Assembly: GCA_029977605.1 (NCBI GenBank) | Contig: JAPOKN010000004.1 | Span: forward strand, 1-46,068 | Length of the DNA: 46,068 bases | Direction of reading: 5' to 3' | From: Methanobacteriota archaeon | GTDB taxonomy: Archaea; Thermoplasmatota; Poseidoniia; MGIII; CG-Epi1 | In this document: one piece after another, positions 1 to 11,000 of the stretch | Layout: each line of letters starts with the position of its first letter | Position numbering within the stretch: the first letter of the stretch is position 1 | Notes under the pieces: model-generated | The model's input: the letters and a program-made list of their open reading frames with translations, nothing else | Told to the model about the DNA's origin: nothing | Database searches by the model: none | Translations under genes and position numbers: made by a program

Positions 1-64
1 TGATCATCTAAATATCCCAATTCCTGACAAAACAATAAATGCAACCTCTTCTCAAACGTAATTA

Positions 65-141
65 GGGCCTGTAGCCTAGCCTGGAAGGGCGTCTGGCTTC
101 TAACCAGAAGATCCAGGGTTCGAATCCCTGCAGGCCCGCCA
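65..141 (+). tRNA. tRNA-Arg (anticodon TCT), 3' CCA encoded
   Basis: Acceptor GGGCCTG/CAGGCCC, anticodon arm TCTGG-CTTCTAA-CCAGA (34-36 = TCT), T-arm CAGGGTTCGAATCCCTG, G discriminator then CCA. Confidence 0.95.
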
Positions 142-147
142 CTTATT

Positions 148-1104
148 TTAGAAAGGTAATTTTGTCAAATCTACGTTTCCACCAGTCAATATAATTCCAA
201 CAGTTTCAATGTTATCTAGTTTTCTAAATTCGGGAGTTAAAATTGCTGCAAGAGGTGTTGCACAGCTCGGCTCAATTATAATTTTCATTCTTTCCCATAT
301 TAATTTCATTGCAGTAATTACTTCATCATCATCTACAGTGATTATGGCTTCTAAGTGATCTTTCAAAATTTTCCAAGTATTTTCCCCCATGCTGGTTAGA
401 AGTCCGTCACAAATAGTATCAGGATTCTCTTGAGGCAAAAGTTTTCCTTGTTTTAAAGATCTATATGCGTCATCAGCCCCTTTTGGTTCAGCTCCAAATA
501 ACCTAACATTAGGTAGCATATGTTTAGCAGTAATACATGTTCCAGACATTAGTCCACCACCTCCAATTGGAGCACAAATGGCATCTAATTCTTCAATATC
601 TTCTATCAATTCTAATGCAGCAGTACCTTGTCCTGCGATTACCTTCGGCTCATTAAATGGATGAACGACATATGCGCCAGTTTTTTCAGCAATTTTTTCT
701 AATGTTTCTCTTCTTGCTTTCAGAGTAGGTTCACACAAAGTAATCTTAGCATTGTATCCTTCTACGGCTTGAATTTTAACTTTTGGAGCATTTTTAGGCA
801 TAACTATGTATGCCGGAATATTCCGTTTCATTGCAGCATATGCTACAGCTTGTGCATGGTTTCCACTACTGTGCGTGCAAACTCCCTTTTTGGCTTCTTC
901 CTCAGATAAAGATGATATAGCATTCCACCCTCCTCGAAATTTGAATGCGCCTATCTTCTGGAAATTTTCGCACTTAAAGAATACTTTTTTACCAGTTAAA
1001 TGATCTATTGTTTTATTGGTAAAGATAGGGGTTCGATGACCGTGCCCTTCAATTATTTTTGATGCAGCAATTACATCTTCCATTGATGCCGCATATTTTG
1101 CCAT
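148..1104 (-). CDS. PLP-dependent threonine/serine dehydratase-like enzyme (serine racemase / IlvA family)
   Basis: KCENFQKIGAFKFRG PLP-lysine motif, SSGNHAQAVA, GGGGLMSG glycine loop. ORF opens at 1149; MAKYAASMEDV at 1104 is the likelier start. Confidence 0.88.
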   Translation of the reverse strand: MAKYAASMEDVIAASKIIEGHGHRTPIFTNKTIDHLTGKKVFFKCENFQKIGAFKFRGGWNAISSLSEEEAKKGVCTHSSGNHAQAVAYAAMKRNIPAYIVMPKNAPKVKIQAVEGYNAKITLCEPTLKARRETLEKIAEKTGAYVVHPFNEPKVIAGQGTAALELIEDIEELDAICAPIGGGGLMSGTCITAKHMLPNVRLFGAEPKGADDAYRSLKQGKLLPQENPDTICDGLLTSMGENTWKILKDHLEAIITVDDDEVITAMKLIWERMKIIIEPSCATPLAAILTPEFRKLDNIETVGIILTGGNVDLTKLPF

Positions 1105-1254
1105 TGTGTTATTTACATTAGATGGCTTGTAAAAAAGGTTGATACGCATATTTTTCGTCGTATTTAAGTTTAATATTTGTATTTCTTTCTTTTAAAAAGG
1201 GTATTTAAACCTTTAAATAGGCCCTTTATATACACAGTTCTCCGAGGAGGAACT

Positions 1255-1806
1255 ATGGCAGAAATTATAGTAGTAAACGTGGTAGCCAGTGCATCAATTG
1301 GTAAAGAATTGATGCTTCAAGATATTGCTTTTCAGTTAGAAGGAGCAGAGTATGATCAGGATAGATTCCCAGGTTTGATTTACAAACTAGCTGAACCTAA
1401 AACTGCAGTATTGATATTCAGAAGCGGTAAAGTTGTCTGTACAGGTGCAAGATCAATTCCAGATGTTCATGTTGCAATAAACAAGGTTGTTGATGAATTA
1501 AGAGTCTTAGATATGCCTGTTAAAGATGAACCAGATATTGTTATTCAAAATATTGTAGCAACAACTAATTTGGAATCTACACTTAATTTGATTCAGATTG
1601 CAATGTCATTAGGTTTTGAGAATGTAGAATACGAGCCTGAAGCATTTCCTGGTCTAGTTTACCGTATGGACGATCCAAAAGTTGTTCTTTTATTGTTCGG
1701 TAGCGGTAAAATGGTGTGCGTTGGAGCTAGAGAAGTTAATAACATCAAAGACGCTGTTCGAAACATCAAAGAAGAGTTATCAACAGCAGGTTTAATGAGG
1801 ACATAA
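1255..1806 (+). CDS. tbp: TATA-box binding protein (TBP)
   Basis: Two TBP direct repeats (FPGLIYKL..PKTAVLIFRSGKVVCTGA and FPGLVYRM..PKVVLLLFGSGKMVCVGA). GAGGAGG ribosome-binding site just upstream of ATG 1255; the track ORF start at 1177 is too early. Confidence 0.96.
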   Translation: MAEIIVVNVVASASIGKELMLQDIAFQLEGAEYDQDRFPGLIYKLAEPKTAVLIFRSGKVVCTGARSIPDVHVAINKVVDELRVLDMPVKDEPDIVIQNIVATTNLESTLNLIQIAMSLGFENVEYEPEAFPGLVYRMDDPKVVLLLFGSGKMVCVGAREVNNIKDAVRNIKEELSTAGLMRT

Positions 1807-1810
1807 GTCC

Positions 1811-1984
1811 ATGATTAGTATAGAGCAATTGATTCAACGATTAGAGGCTTTACACGAAGAGAATAATGATCAAGCATTAGAAGTATCAATAGATATCTTC
1901 AATCGTTTAAGGCGCAATATTTCTGGACGCAATACTCTTTATGGGTATCTCTCAGATGACATGTGGCGCGATTTAGAGTGGTGA
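1811..1984 (+). CDS. Small ORF, 57 aa, MISIEQLIQRLEALHEENNDQALEVSIDIFNRLRRNISGRNTLYGYLSDDMWRDLEW
   Basis: My own translation; uninterrupted ATG..TGA filling the gap between tbp (stop 1806) and eIF5A (start 1989), same strand. Not in the supplied ORF track. Confidence 0.65.
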   Translation: MISIEQLIQRLEALHEENNDQALEVSIDIFNRLRRNISGRNTLYGYLSDDMWRDLEW

Positions 1985-1988
1985 ATAA

Positions 1989-2384
1989 ATGAGTCAAACA
2001 TCAATTCAAGAAATTAGGACTTTGAAAGTAGGCAGATACATTGTCATAGACGATGAACCATGTAAATTAGTTGAATACGTTACATCTAAACCAGGAAAAC
2101 ACGGTGAAGCAAAAGCCCGTATGGTCGCTATTGGTCTTTTCGATGGTCAGAAAAGGTCTTTGGTACACCCTGTAAAACATAAGGTTCACGTACCTCAAGT
2201 AGATCGCCGTAAAGCTCAAGTTTTAGCCAATTTAGGATCTGAAATTCAGATGATGGATTTAGAAGATTACAATACATTCAATGTGCCTTTATCCGTCATT
2301 CCAGAAAAATTTCATGGAAATATGGAACCTGGAAATGAAATAGTATATCTATCTGCTATGGGTAGAGTCCTGGTAACAGACTAA
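1989..2384 (+). CDS. eif5A: Translation initiation factor aIF5A (hypusine-containing)
   Basis: SKPGKHGEAKARMVAIGLFDGQKR hypusine loop (PGKHG) followed by an S1/OB-like C-terminal domain. Confidence 0.95.
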   Translation: MSQTSIQEIRTLKVGRYIVIDDEPCKLVEYVTSKPGKHGEAKARMVAIGLFDGQKRSLVHPVKHKVHVPQVDRRKAQVLANLGSEIQMMDLEDYNTFNVPLSVIPEKFHGNMEPGNEIVYLSAMGRVLVTD

Positions 2385-2385
2385 A

Positions 2386-3246
2386 GTGACAGAATTCTTC
2401 GCAGACGCAGAGTCATCATTTGACAATTCTAAATTTGTATATTATGGATATCCTTATGATGGAACGGCTTGTTTCAGAAAGGGAGCTTCTTTAGCTCCAG
2501 ATGAGATACGTAAACACAGCTATAATTTTGAAACTTACTTACTAGAGTTAGGAGTAGATATTACAGATGTTTCTATGAATGATTGGGGAAATATTGATGT
2601 TTCCTCAGATCAAGAAAAAAATGAAACTGCAGTTGAAGAGTTAGTCTCTAAAATTGTTAACGCAAATAAATTCCCCATAGGTTTAGGGGGCGAGCATTCG
2701 TTGACTCCTCCTGCAGTCAAAGCTTTACATTCAAAATATCCTACTTTATCTGTTGTAATTTTAGATGCTCATTTAGACTTTAGAAAAGAATACGAGGGCA
2801 ATCCTCTCTCTCATGCCACCGTAACTAGGAGAGTTAGCGAAATAGTTGGTATAGAAAAAGTACGTCCAGTGGGTATTCGCTCGGTGTCTCAATCTGAAAT
2901 TTCAGAGGCTAGGTCAGTTGGATTGAACTTTTTGGAATCTGGTTGGACTGAGCTTAGAGAATATTTATCAGACGTTATTGAAGATTTAGAAGGGCCGATT
3001 TATTTGAGTTTAGATATGGATGCCGTAGATCCAGCATTTGCACCGGGAGTAGGAACTCCTGAACCTTTGGGTATGACACCTTATGAAGTAATACAGACAG
3101 TCAACTTCTTTGCAGATAGAATAGTAGGTTTTGACTGTGTTGAAGTTTGTCCACCTCATGACAACGGCAATACTTCTGCGCTTGCTGCAAGGTTAATTCG
3201 TCATTTAGTAGGTGCCGTATGGCAATCTCAGCAAAGATTCAAATAA
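2386..3246 (+). CDS. speB: Agmatinase / ureohydrolase family
   Basis: GGEHSLT, DAHLDFR, LSLDMDAVDPAFAPGVGTPEP metal-binding motifs of the arginase/agmatinase family; GTG start. Confidence 0.93.
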   Translation: MTEFFADAESSFDNSKFVYYGYPYDGTACFRKGASLAPDEIRKHSYNFETYLLELGVDITDVSMNDWGNIDVSSDQEKNETAVEELVSKIVNANKFPIGLGGEHSLTPPAVKALHSKYPTLSVVILDAHLDFRKEYEGNPLSHATVTRRVSEIVGIEKVRPVGIRSVSQSEISEARSVGLNFLESGWTELREYLSDVIEDLEGPIYLSLDMDAVDPAFAPGVGTPEPLGMTPYEVIQTVNFFADRIVGFDCVEVCPPHDNGNTSALAARLIRHLVGAVWQSQQRFK

Positions 3247-3248
3247 AT

Positions 3249-3860
3249 TCAGTATTCAACGGGTACAGGATCTAAACTTCTCCACATATACCAAGTCGCT
3301 ATAGAGCACCATGGGCTCCACTTTTCCTTAAATTTCATTAATTTTTCTTTGCTAAGTTTTTCCTTGTTATTATAATGTAGGTTAATTGCATTAACTAATC
3401 CAATGTCTCCGAGTGGTAAAATATTAGTTCTACCCAATCTAAAAATGAGAAACATATCTGCAGTCCAAGGGCCAATCCCTTTAATTTTACACAATTCATT
3501 ACTTACTTCCTCATCGTTCATATCTTCCCAATCTAATTCAGATAGGTTAGCATTTACAATATTCATTATATAATTCGATTTAGTGTTGGAAAGCCCGGTT
3601 TTTCGCATATCCTCAATACTTAACCGCAGTAGATTTTTCTCAGTTATTGAATTGTCACACGCATCATCTAGCCTGTTCCAAATTGCATCTGCAGCTCTTA
3701 CTGAAATTTGTTGGCCTACTACAGATCTTACTAGCGTGTGCAAGGTGTCATTTTTCATTTCCATTCTTTCTTTGGGATAATTGGCTATAATTTTTGCAAT
3801 AACGTTATCATTTTTACTTAAATCTGTCACTGCTTTATCCCACTCAGCAAGCATATTCAT
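3249..3860 (-). CDS. DNA-3-methyladenine glycosylase II-like HhH-GPD protein
   Basis: LVRSVVGQQISVRAADAIW and KIKGIGPWTADMFLIF...LPLGDIGL (HhH-GPD with catalytic Asp). Confidence 0.9.
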   Translation of the reverse strand: MNMLAEWDKAVTDLSKNDNVIAKIIANYPKERMEMKNDTLHTLVRSVVGQQISVRAADAIWNRLDDACDNSITEKNLLRLSIEDMRKTGLSNTKSNYIMNIVNANLSELDWEDMNDEEVSNELCKIKGIGPWTADMFLIFRLGRTNILPLGDIGLVNAINLHYNNKEKLSKEKLMKFKEKWSPWCSIATWYMWRSLDPVPVEY

Positions 3861-3912
3861 TTAGTTTGAATACCGCGTACCTAAAATAGAGCTACGTTGG
3901 TGGAAAATATGT

Positions 3913-3999
3913 GCGGGGGTCGCATAGTCTGGCCAATTGCGTCGGGCTCAAAATCCGATCCTTAGTGGTACGTGGGTTCGAATCCCTCCCCCCGCACCA
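3913..3999 (+). tRNA. tRNA-Leu (anticodon CAA), class II with long variable arm, 3' CCA encoded
   Basis: Acceptor GCGGGGG/CCCCCGC, anticodon arm TCGGG-CTCAAAA-TCCGA (CAA), extended variable region, GGGTTCGAATCCC T-arm, A + CCA. Confidence 0.93.
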
Positions 4000-4356
4000 T
4001 TACAGTTCAATTAAACATCTTTTAACAACATTTCCATCGATTAAATGTTCTTTTACTATTTCAGGGATGTCTTTCTCCGGATTCACAACAGAATACCACA
4101 CACCTTCAGGATAAATTACGATAGTTGGCCCTTGTTCACAAAAATCTAAACATCCAGCAGAATTGATTCTAATGTTCTTTTTTGCATAATTATCTAATTC
4201 CTTTTTGAATAATGCTTTTATGTCACCTTTACTTTTTTTGGAACAGCATTCTCTTGGATGTCCATTTTCTCTTTTATTTTCACAAACAAACACGTGTCTA
4301 TCAAATCCAACAACTTTTCTACCTTTTGGATCCTTCATTGCAATCCTCTTAACCAC
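4000..4356 (-). CDS. Thioredoxin-like [2Fe-2S] ferredoxin / (2Fe-2S) domain protein
   Basis: HVFVCENKRENGHPRECC...INSAGCLDFCEQGPTIVIYPEGVWYSVV; Cys spacing of the thioredoxin-like 2Fe-2S family. Confidence 0.88.
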   Translation of the reverse strand: MVKRIAMKDPKGRKVVGFDRHVFVCENKRENGHPRECCSKKSKGDIKALFKKELDNYAKKNIRINSAGCLDFCEQGPTIVIYPEGVWYSVVNPEKDIPEIVKEHLIDGNVVKRCLIEL

Positions 4357-4871
4357 ATTTCGTGAAAATAGGTGTCATTAGTTAGTTCAGGATGAAATGT
4401 TAATGCCATATTTTTTCTATCAGTACATGCTACTATCTCACCTTTGCAAAATGCAATTGGTTTCGAATTTCCTACTTTCGTTATTGCTGGAGCTCTAATG
4501 AAAACGCCTCTAAAATTTGGATAATCTTCAATTTCCAATTTTTCCTCAAATGAATCTATCTGTCTTCCGTAAAAATTTCGATCAATAACATAATCCATTT
4601 TTTCAAATGTAATATCATCGCTTTTACCTAATAGTATGGCTCCAGCACAAGTTCCCATAATTGGCATATCACTTTTCATTATGAAATCCCAAAGATTAGC
4701 ATTAACAAGTAACTTACGCAGTGTAGTAGATTCGCCGCCAGGCATAATCAAGCCATCAATGTCTCTTATGTCTTCTGTATTTCTTATTTCCTTGTTACTG
4801 ATATTTAGCGAATCCAAAGCTGCACAATGCTCCGAAACTGCACCCTGAAGAGCTAATACACCGATAAGCAT
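4335..4871 (-). CDS. pdxT: Pyridoxal 5'-phosphate synthase glutaminase subunit
   Basis: GVLALQGAVSEH, GLIMPGGESTT, GTCAGAILL, FHPELT: class I glutamine amidotransferase of the PdxT family. Confidence 0.93.
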   Translation of the reverse strand: MLIGVLALQGAVSEHCAALDSLNISNKEIRNTEDIRDIDGLIMPGGESTTLRKLLVNANLWDFIMKSDMPIMGTCAGAILLGKSDDITFEKMDYVIDRNFYGRQIDSFEEKLEIEDYPNFRGVFIRAPAITKVGNSKPIAFCKGEIVACTDRKNMALTFHPELTNDTYFHEMWLRGLQ

Positions 4872-4938
4872 AAATTGAATAGAATTTTACCCTTAAAATA
4901 GCTTCTCATTTTTTCTTTCAAAAAAATAAATGCCAACC

Positions 4939-4950
4939 TTTATAATATAT
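4939..4950 (+). promoter_or_regulatory. Probable archaeal TATA box for the giant surface protein gene
   Basis: ctttataatatat lies about 25-30 nt upstream of a 5' UTR hairpin and about 75 nt upstream of the ATG at 5022. Confidence 0.5.
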
Positions 4951-4968
4951 TGGCGTCATGTATGTAAT

Positions 4969-5000
4969 CCTTCAACGGGCTAAAACCTGTTGATTTAAGG
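4969..5000 (+). promoter_or_regulatory. Predicted 5' UTR stem-loop upstream of the giant surface protein ORF
   Basis: CCTT-CAACGGG-CTAAAA-CCTGTTG-ATTT-AAGG: 7-bp stem (one G-U) plus a 4-bp lower stem with a bulge. Confidence 0.45.
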
Positions 5001-5021
5001 ACTCAACCAAGGTGTGTACAT

Positions 5022-8000
5022 ATGCAAGAAACCTATAAAATAGAAAAGAGAGATTGGGCTGCAACCCTAATGGCTGTTGTAGTCGTCGTGACTATGGTCA
5101 CCAGTACATTCGTACTGTTTGCACCAGAGGCATCGGCAAGAACCGGTAGCGATAGCTACGGTTATAGTTTTAAAGATTCAGCAGAAACTGATGGTCCAAC
5201 TTATGATTGGACAGATATTGTAAGTAGTGGAACAAAATTACTTGGCAGTACAACTGATGGAGCGCAAGGTCCATTTAACATCGGATTCGATTTTGAATTT
5301 TATGAAACCTCGTACGACAAGTTTTACAATGGAGGAGACAACGGTTACATTACATTCGGCGGAGCAGTTTCGAATGCTTGGACGCCTTATGCACTTCCAG
5401 CAACTCAACTTGGCCAAAATGCAATAGTTGCAGGATGGTTTGACGGTGGTTTCTGTACATCTAGAAATCCTAACTCTGGAGTTTATTATGAAACCGTAGG
5501 AGACGAAGGATCTAGACAATTAATTATACAAATGCAAGACCAAGTATACTGGAGTGCTAGAGATGGCAGTTCATATTGTAACAGTGGAAGTGCCTGGGCA
5601 ACTAACACAATTACTTGGCAAATTCTTTTGAACGAAGGTTCCAACAGTATTGTATTACAATATAAAGATGCAACCGGCGGTTCATTTTACGATAACGAAT
5701 ATCTGACATCAGGTATTCAAGGTGTTGTAGATGGTACTCAATATGGTCTACAATACAAATACAGGTCTACACCATCTTCGACTATAGCAGATGAAACTGC
5801 AGTCAAGTTTGTAGCACCACCTCCAAAGAGAAATGACTTGAAATTGTCAGCAACTACTATCCCACAGCCAATTTCATTGGCAGAAGATAACATTCTAGGT
5901 GCAACTGTAACCAACAACGGAGTTAACTGTGATACTGCAGGAGATTGTACTCCAGTACCAGAAACTGACGTTGATGTTACAGCTAGTATATTTTCAGTTA
6001 AAGAAACAGTCACAGAGTTTGACTTTGATGATAGATCAAATGCTGAAGGATGGACTCATTCCGGTATAGGCGGAGCTTCAAGTAAGTGGACTCAAGCACT
6101 GAATGATGGTGTTGGAAATTACAACTACGGTGAAGAAGGAACTGACGATGGTTCATGGTCTTCAGGACGTAAATCAACAACTTTCAGTGGATTGTTCAGC
6201 GATAATCAAAGAATTCACTACGATGGAACAGATATACTCGTAGCAGATGATGGATCTAACTCAGTTAAGAAAATTGATACTACAGATAATTCTGTAACAA
6301 CTATACTCGGACCTGACCTAACAAATTTACGAAATGTTCTTGATGTAACTTCTGATGAAGATTATTATTATACATTGGCAAGAGCATCCAGTACTTATTC
6401 CTCAACAACACGCATATGTAAATGGGATAGAGATGATGGTGCAATGGTAGGTTCTTGTTCAACTGCAGGAAAATATGGTACAGCATTAACTATCTATGAA
6501 GATGCAGACGAATTATTCCTTCTTCAAACATCATCAAGTAGTACATACCGTAAGATTGTAGGTTTCTCTACATCTAACTTAGCAACTAACGGAAAATCAA
6601 TTAGTTATGGTAGTGGAGTATCATCATACTACTATTCACAAGATATTGATGCAGATGAAAATACAGGAGATGTTTACATTTCATACAGAGAATATAATGG
6701 CCGAATGAGAGCTTACGAAAGAGCTACAGACGGTAGTTACTGTGCAAGTACCTCTTGTTACACTCAAGTTTACACTGGAGCCAGGTATCCAATCAGTATG
6801 GAAGTTCATGATAACTACGCATACATAATGGGATACTATTACTCATCATGGTATGGAGGTATCAAGAAAATGCCTACCAACTCTTTGAGTAGTATAACAA
6901 CAGTTATTTCTTCGTTCACACAAGGAACTTACAAAGGTTCTCTTGCAATAACTGATTCGGAAGATATCTACGTGTCTAGTAATTATGCATACAGTTACTA
7001 TAATTTCTTGAATTATCAAGATGCAGTATATTACTTTGAATCTGGAAGTACTTCAGGTACAGCTACTACTACAATTGGTCCAGCACCAACATATCTTGCA
7101 GCATTGAGCTCTCCAGCAATGGATCTTAGTGACGCAGTAGGATTAGAGATGTCTTTCAAAATCTCGTATAATTTCTACTTCAGATACGAAGGAGCTTACT
7201 TAGAAGTTTCAACAGATGGTGGAAATAACTGGGAATACATCAGTAATGATAAATTATCAGGTAAGAAATATTATGGAACTACCTACACAACATGGGGTAA
7301 CCCATTGGTAACTTCAAGAGATGCATGGACTTACTATGATACAGATGGTCGATATTCCTCTTATTCTAACACAGAAAATTGGAAAGAGACTACTGCAACA
7401 TTGGATGAATACACAGGATATGATGACGTACGTCTTCGTTTCGTTGTCGGATATAATACATATTCAATGTCATACTATAATGCATTCTTCAGAGTAGATG
7501 ATGTGTCTTTTACAGCACTAGAAGCAGATGAAACTTTTGCAACAGAAACCCAAACTATAGATTCTCTTGATTTCAAAGCATCAGAATCAGTAAGTTTCTT
7601 TGCAACAAATAAATTCAAGCCTAGCGCAGAAGGATTGCAGGTTGGCGATACAGTAGGAATATCTATTAATGTTCCAGGAAACGCTAATGATGAAGACAAA
7701 ACAAATCAACGTGTAGTTGTCTTTAGAGAAGTAAAATATGTTATATTTTCAGATGACTTCGAAGGTGGAGATAAAGGTTGGACTGATGGAAAAGTTCAAT
7801 ACGGAACTAGTGATTGGGCAGTCCGCTCAATTTCCGCATCAAGTGGTGCAAATTCGATGGACAGTGGTTACAGAAACAGTAATCCAGTTCCTTCTGATAC
7901 TTATGTTTCCACACCAGCATTAGATCTAGGTTTACCTGTTGAAGCTGAACTTCAAATGAAAATAGCATATTATGGATATTATACATATGATGGATACCAA

Positions 8001-11000
8001 GCACAAATATCAGATGATGGTGGAAGTACTTGGTCTATGATAACACCTATCGGCGGTTATCCAAATAATATCTACAATTACGCATACTACGGAAACCCAT
8101 TGCGCGGTCAACCAGCATACACATACTATGGATCTAGTACAGGTTTCACCAGTTCACCAGATTCAAATAAGTATATTGATGTAAAATTCAACCTTGATGC
8201 ATACACCGGTCAAGATGACATTATGTTTAGATGGGTTGCAGGATGGTCATCTATACCAACAGGATATGGATTCTATAATTCATTCTTGAGATTTGATGAC
8301 TTTGCAGTAACTGGTCTTGTGTACAACGATAACGTAGGAGTAAGTGCTTTAGAGCTTCCAGATCCAATTGGAATTGATGAGACTATTGCATTATCTACTA
8401 CAGTCATTAATGCAGGAATCAATAACCAAACAGCTGGAGCAGCTAAAGTAAGATTGCAATTAGGACCTATGGGTCTTGCAACTTACGATACTAGTGATGA
8501 CATAGAGTATACCTCTGTTTCAGAAGCTGCAGCAGCCGGTTGGAGTATGACAGATAAAGTATGTAATACTACATACGGAACATGTACTTCATGGGGAAGT
8601 CCAGCAGGTTTCACAATTGTCGCTGATGATGATACAACCGCATTAGGTCCAGAGGATGGAGAATTCGAGATGTACTACAGCGGTGGAAGTACAGAAACTA
8701 CTACACCTACCTTGAACTTCGCAGATGCTGAAAGTGATCTGAAATTAACCTTGAAACACAGATATAATTTCGATTATTATTCTGGCATGAGTACTGCATA
8801 CAATGGTGGACAAGTCTTGATTTCTACAGATGATGGAGACAATTGGGAATTATTCACACCTGAAGGCGGATATCCAGGAACAATGTACAATTATGCATAT
8901 TATGCAAATCCATTGTACAACCAAGCTGGATTCGTTCACTGTGGTGACTGTTCAGGAGTAAGTGGAACTGCTTCAGATAATGAAGACAAGTACATTGAAA
9001 CAGTATTCGACATGGCAGACTACGTTGGTGAAACAGAAGTCAAACTTAAGTTCCAAGTAGGAATGTATCGATATCAGTATCCAGGTGATGGAGAACACTG
9101 GTACATTGATTCATTAGCATTTACTGGAACTGGTATGGAGTCTGTAGCCTTTGAAGAAATTGTAGCAATTTCCGGAGCTGCAGGACCATTTGTTAGCGGT
9201 GAAAAATTCGAATATTCAAAAGATTACCACTTCCAAGTTCCAGGTGAATACAAAATCGAGTTCACTACTTGGATTGGATCAGATCCTTCAGCAGGAGATG
9301 ATTTTACAGGAGATAATACTGCAGCTGCAACACGTGAGACTATGTTTACCATAGCTGGAACAACAGCAGATGCAGATGCAACCTCTAACAAGAATGATGA
9401 ATTGAATAGAATGTATTACGAAGACGATTGGACATCAGCCAAGGATGGAGGTCCTCAGGACGGACATCAATGGAGAACAGATTCAACATCAAGTTCACCT
9501 GATTCACCAGTATGGTGGGTCGGACCTGATGCATATGGTTCTTCATACAATGGAGATGATGTAAGTCTAATGTCACCAGTAATTGATCTTTCACAAGCTA
9601 CCTCAGCAAAATTAGTGTTTGATCACGTTTTCTCATTCTACGCAAGTATTGGAAACTACAACTATTATTATGATGGTGGTAGAGTAGAAATTAGTACTAA
9701 TGGTGGAAGCACTTGGTCAGCCTTACCTGTCACATCAGGTCAAGGATATGGTGGATCTGTTTACAACTACGCATACTACGGTAACCCTCTAAGAGGTCAG
9801 CAAGCTTTCGTTGCATCTTCTTCAGCAGGTAATAGCATGGTAGAGACACAATGTAGTTTGAATGATTACACTGGCGAAGGTTTCGACAATGTAAGACTCA
9901 GATTCAGATACGGTGGAGCTTTCCCTAACTGGGGAAGTACTTGGAGCATTGACAATGTTGGTATCTACGGACTTGGTTTCGATTTGAAACAAACTAGTTC
10001 ATCTGTACCTTACACATTAGAAGTCGGTGAATCCAGTACAATAACTACCTCGTTTATTAACCAAGGTAAAGGAGACCTAGGTGCCGGTGGCGCAATGTCT
10101 GAAGCTTATGCATACGCATATGTTAACGACATGAGCGGTAACGAGCTATGGTCTTCATCCAGCTCATTGGGTAACTTAGACATGGCATATTATGATGAAA
10201 ACGGAAACACATTTGCTGGAGAATCTACTCCAACAATTAGTTTCGATTTCCCAGGTATGTCCAATGCAGGTATGTACACAGCAGGTGTAATGGTTGCAGA
10301 CTCTAATGGAGACATGTTGTCAGATTTATTCTCAGCAAACAATGATGCAAATCATATGTTGTTAGTAGGTCTTGGAGCTGACATGGGTTCACCAATGCTA
10401 GCAGGCGGATCTAACTGGGGCGCAGCTTCAGATGTTCCATCAGATGTTGGTGCAGGTGCTCTTGGAGTCGCTTGGGATGAAACAGGCGTTGCAACAGGAA
10501 CATTAGACATAGATATTGCAAGTCAAGGAACAGGATTTGTCCCTGAATCACCTACAGTTCAAATTGGAACAACTGTGAAATGGACTAATTCAGATACCAT
10601 GACTCATACTGTAACTGATAAAGCATCAGAGTTTGATTCATTCGATATCGCACCAGGTAGTTCCTTTGAATTAACGTTCAATGAAATAGGAGTGTTCACT
10701 TACTACTGTAAATACCATCCAATGATGGAAGGTACAATTACAGTAACATCTGACAATAGTGCAGATGAGCAAGCAAGAACAAACTACATCAATGTCTGGT
10801 CTGCAGAATCATACTTGTTCTTCTGGGCTAAGTATGACCTTTCTGATGATAGTGCAATATCTGTATATGCACAAAAGAAAGGCTCAGACATAGATGATGC
10901 AGGAACACTAGCTCTTTGGGGAGCTAATGGATTCAAGATAATGGATGGTTCAGATCATTCAGAAGTCGGAGATTCTTTAACTGGAGATAGCGGCTGGAAC

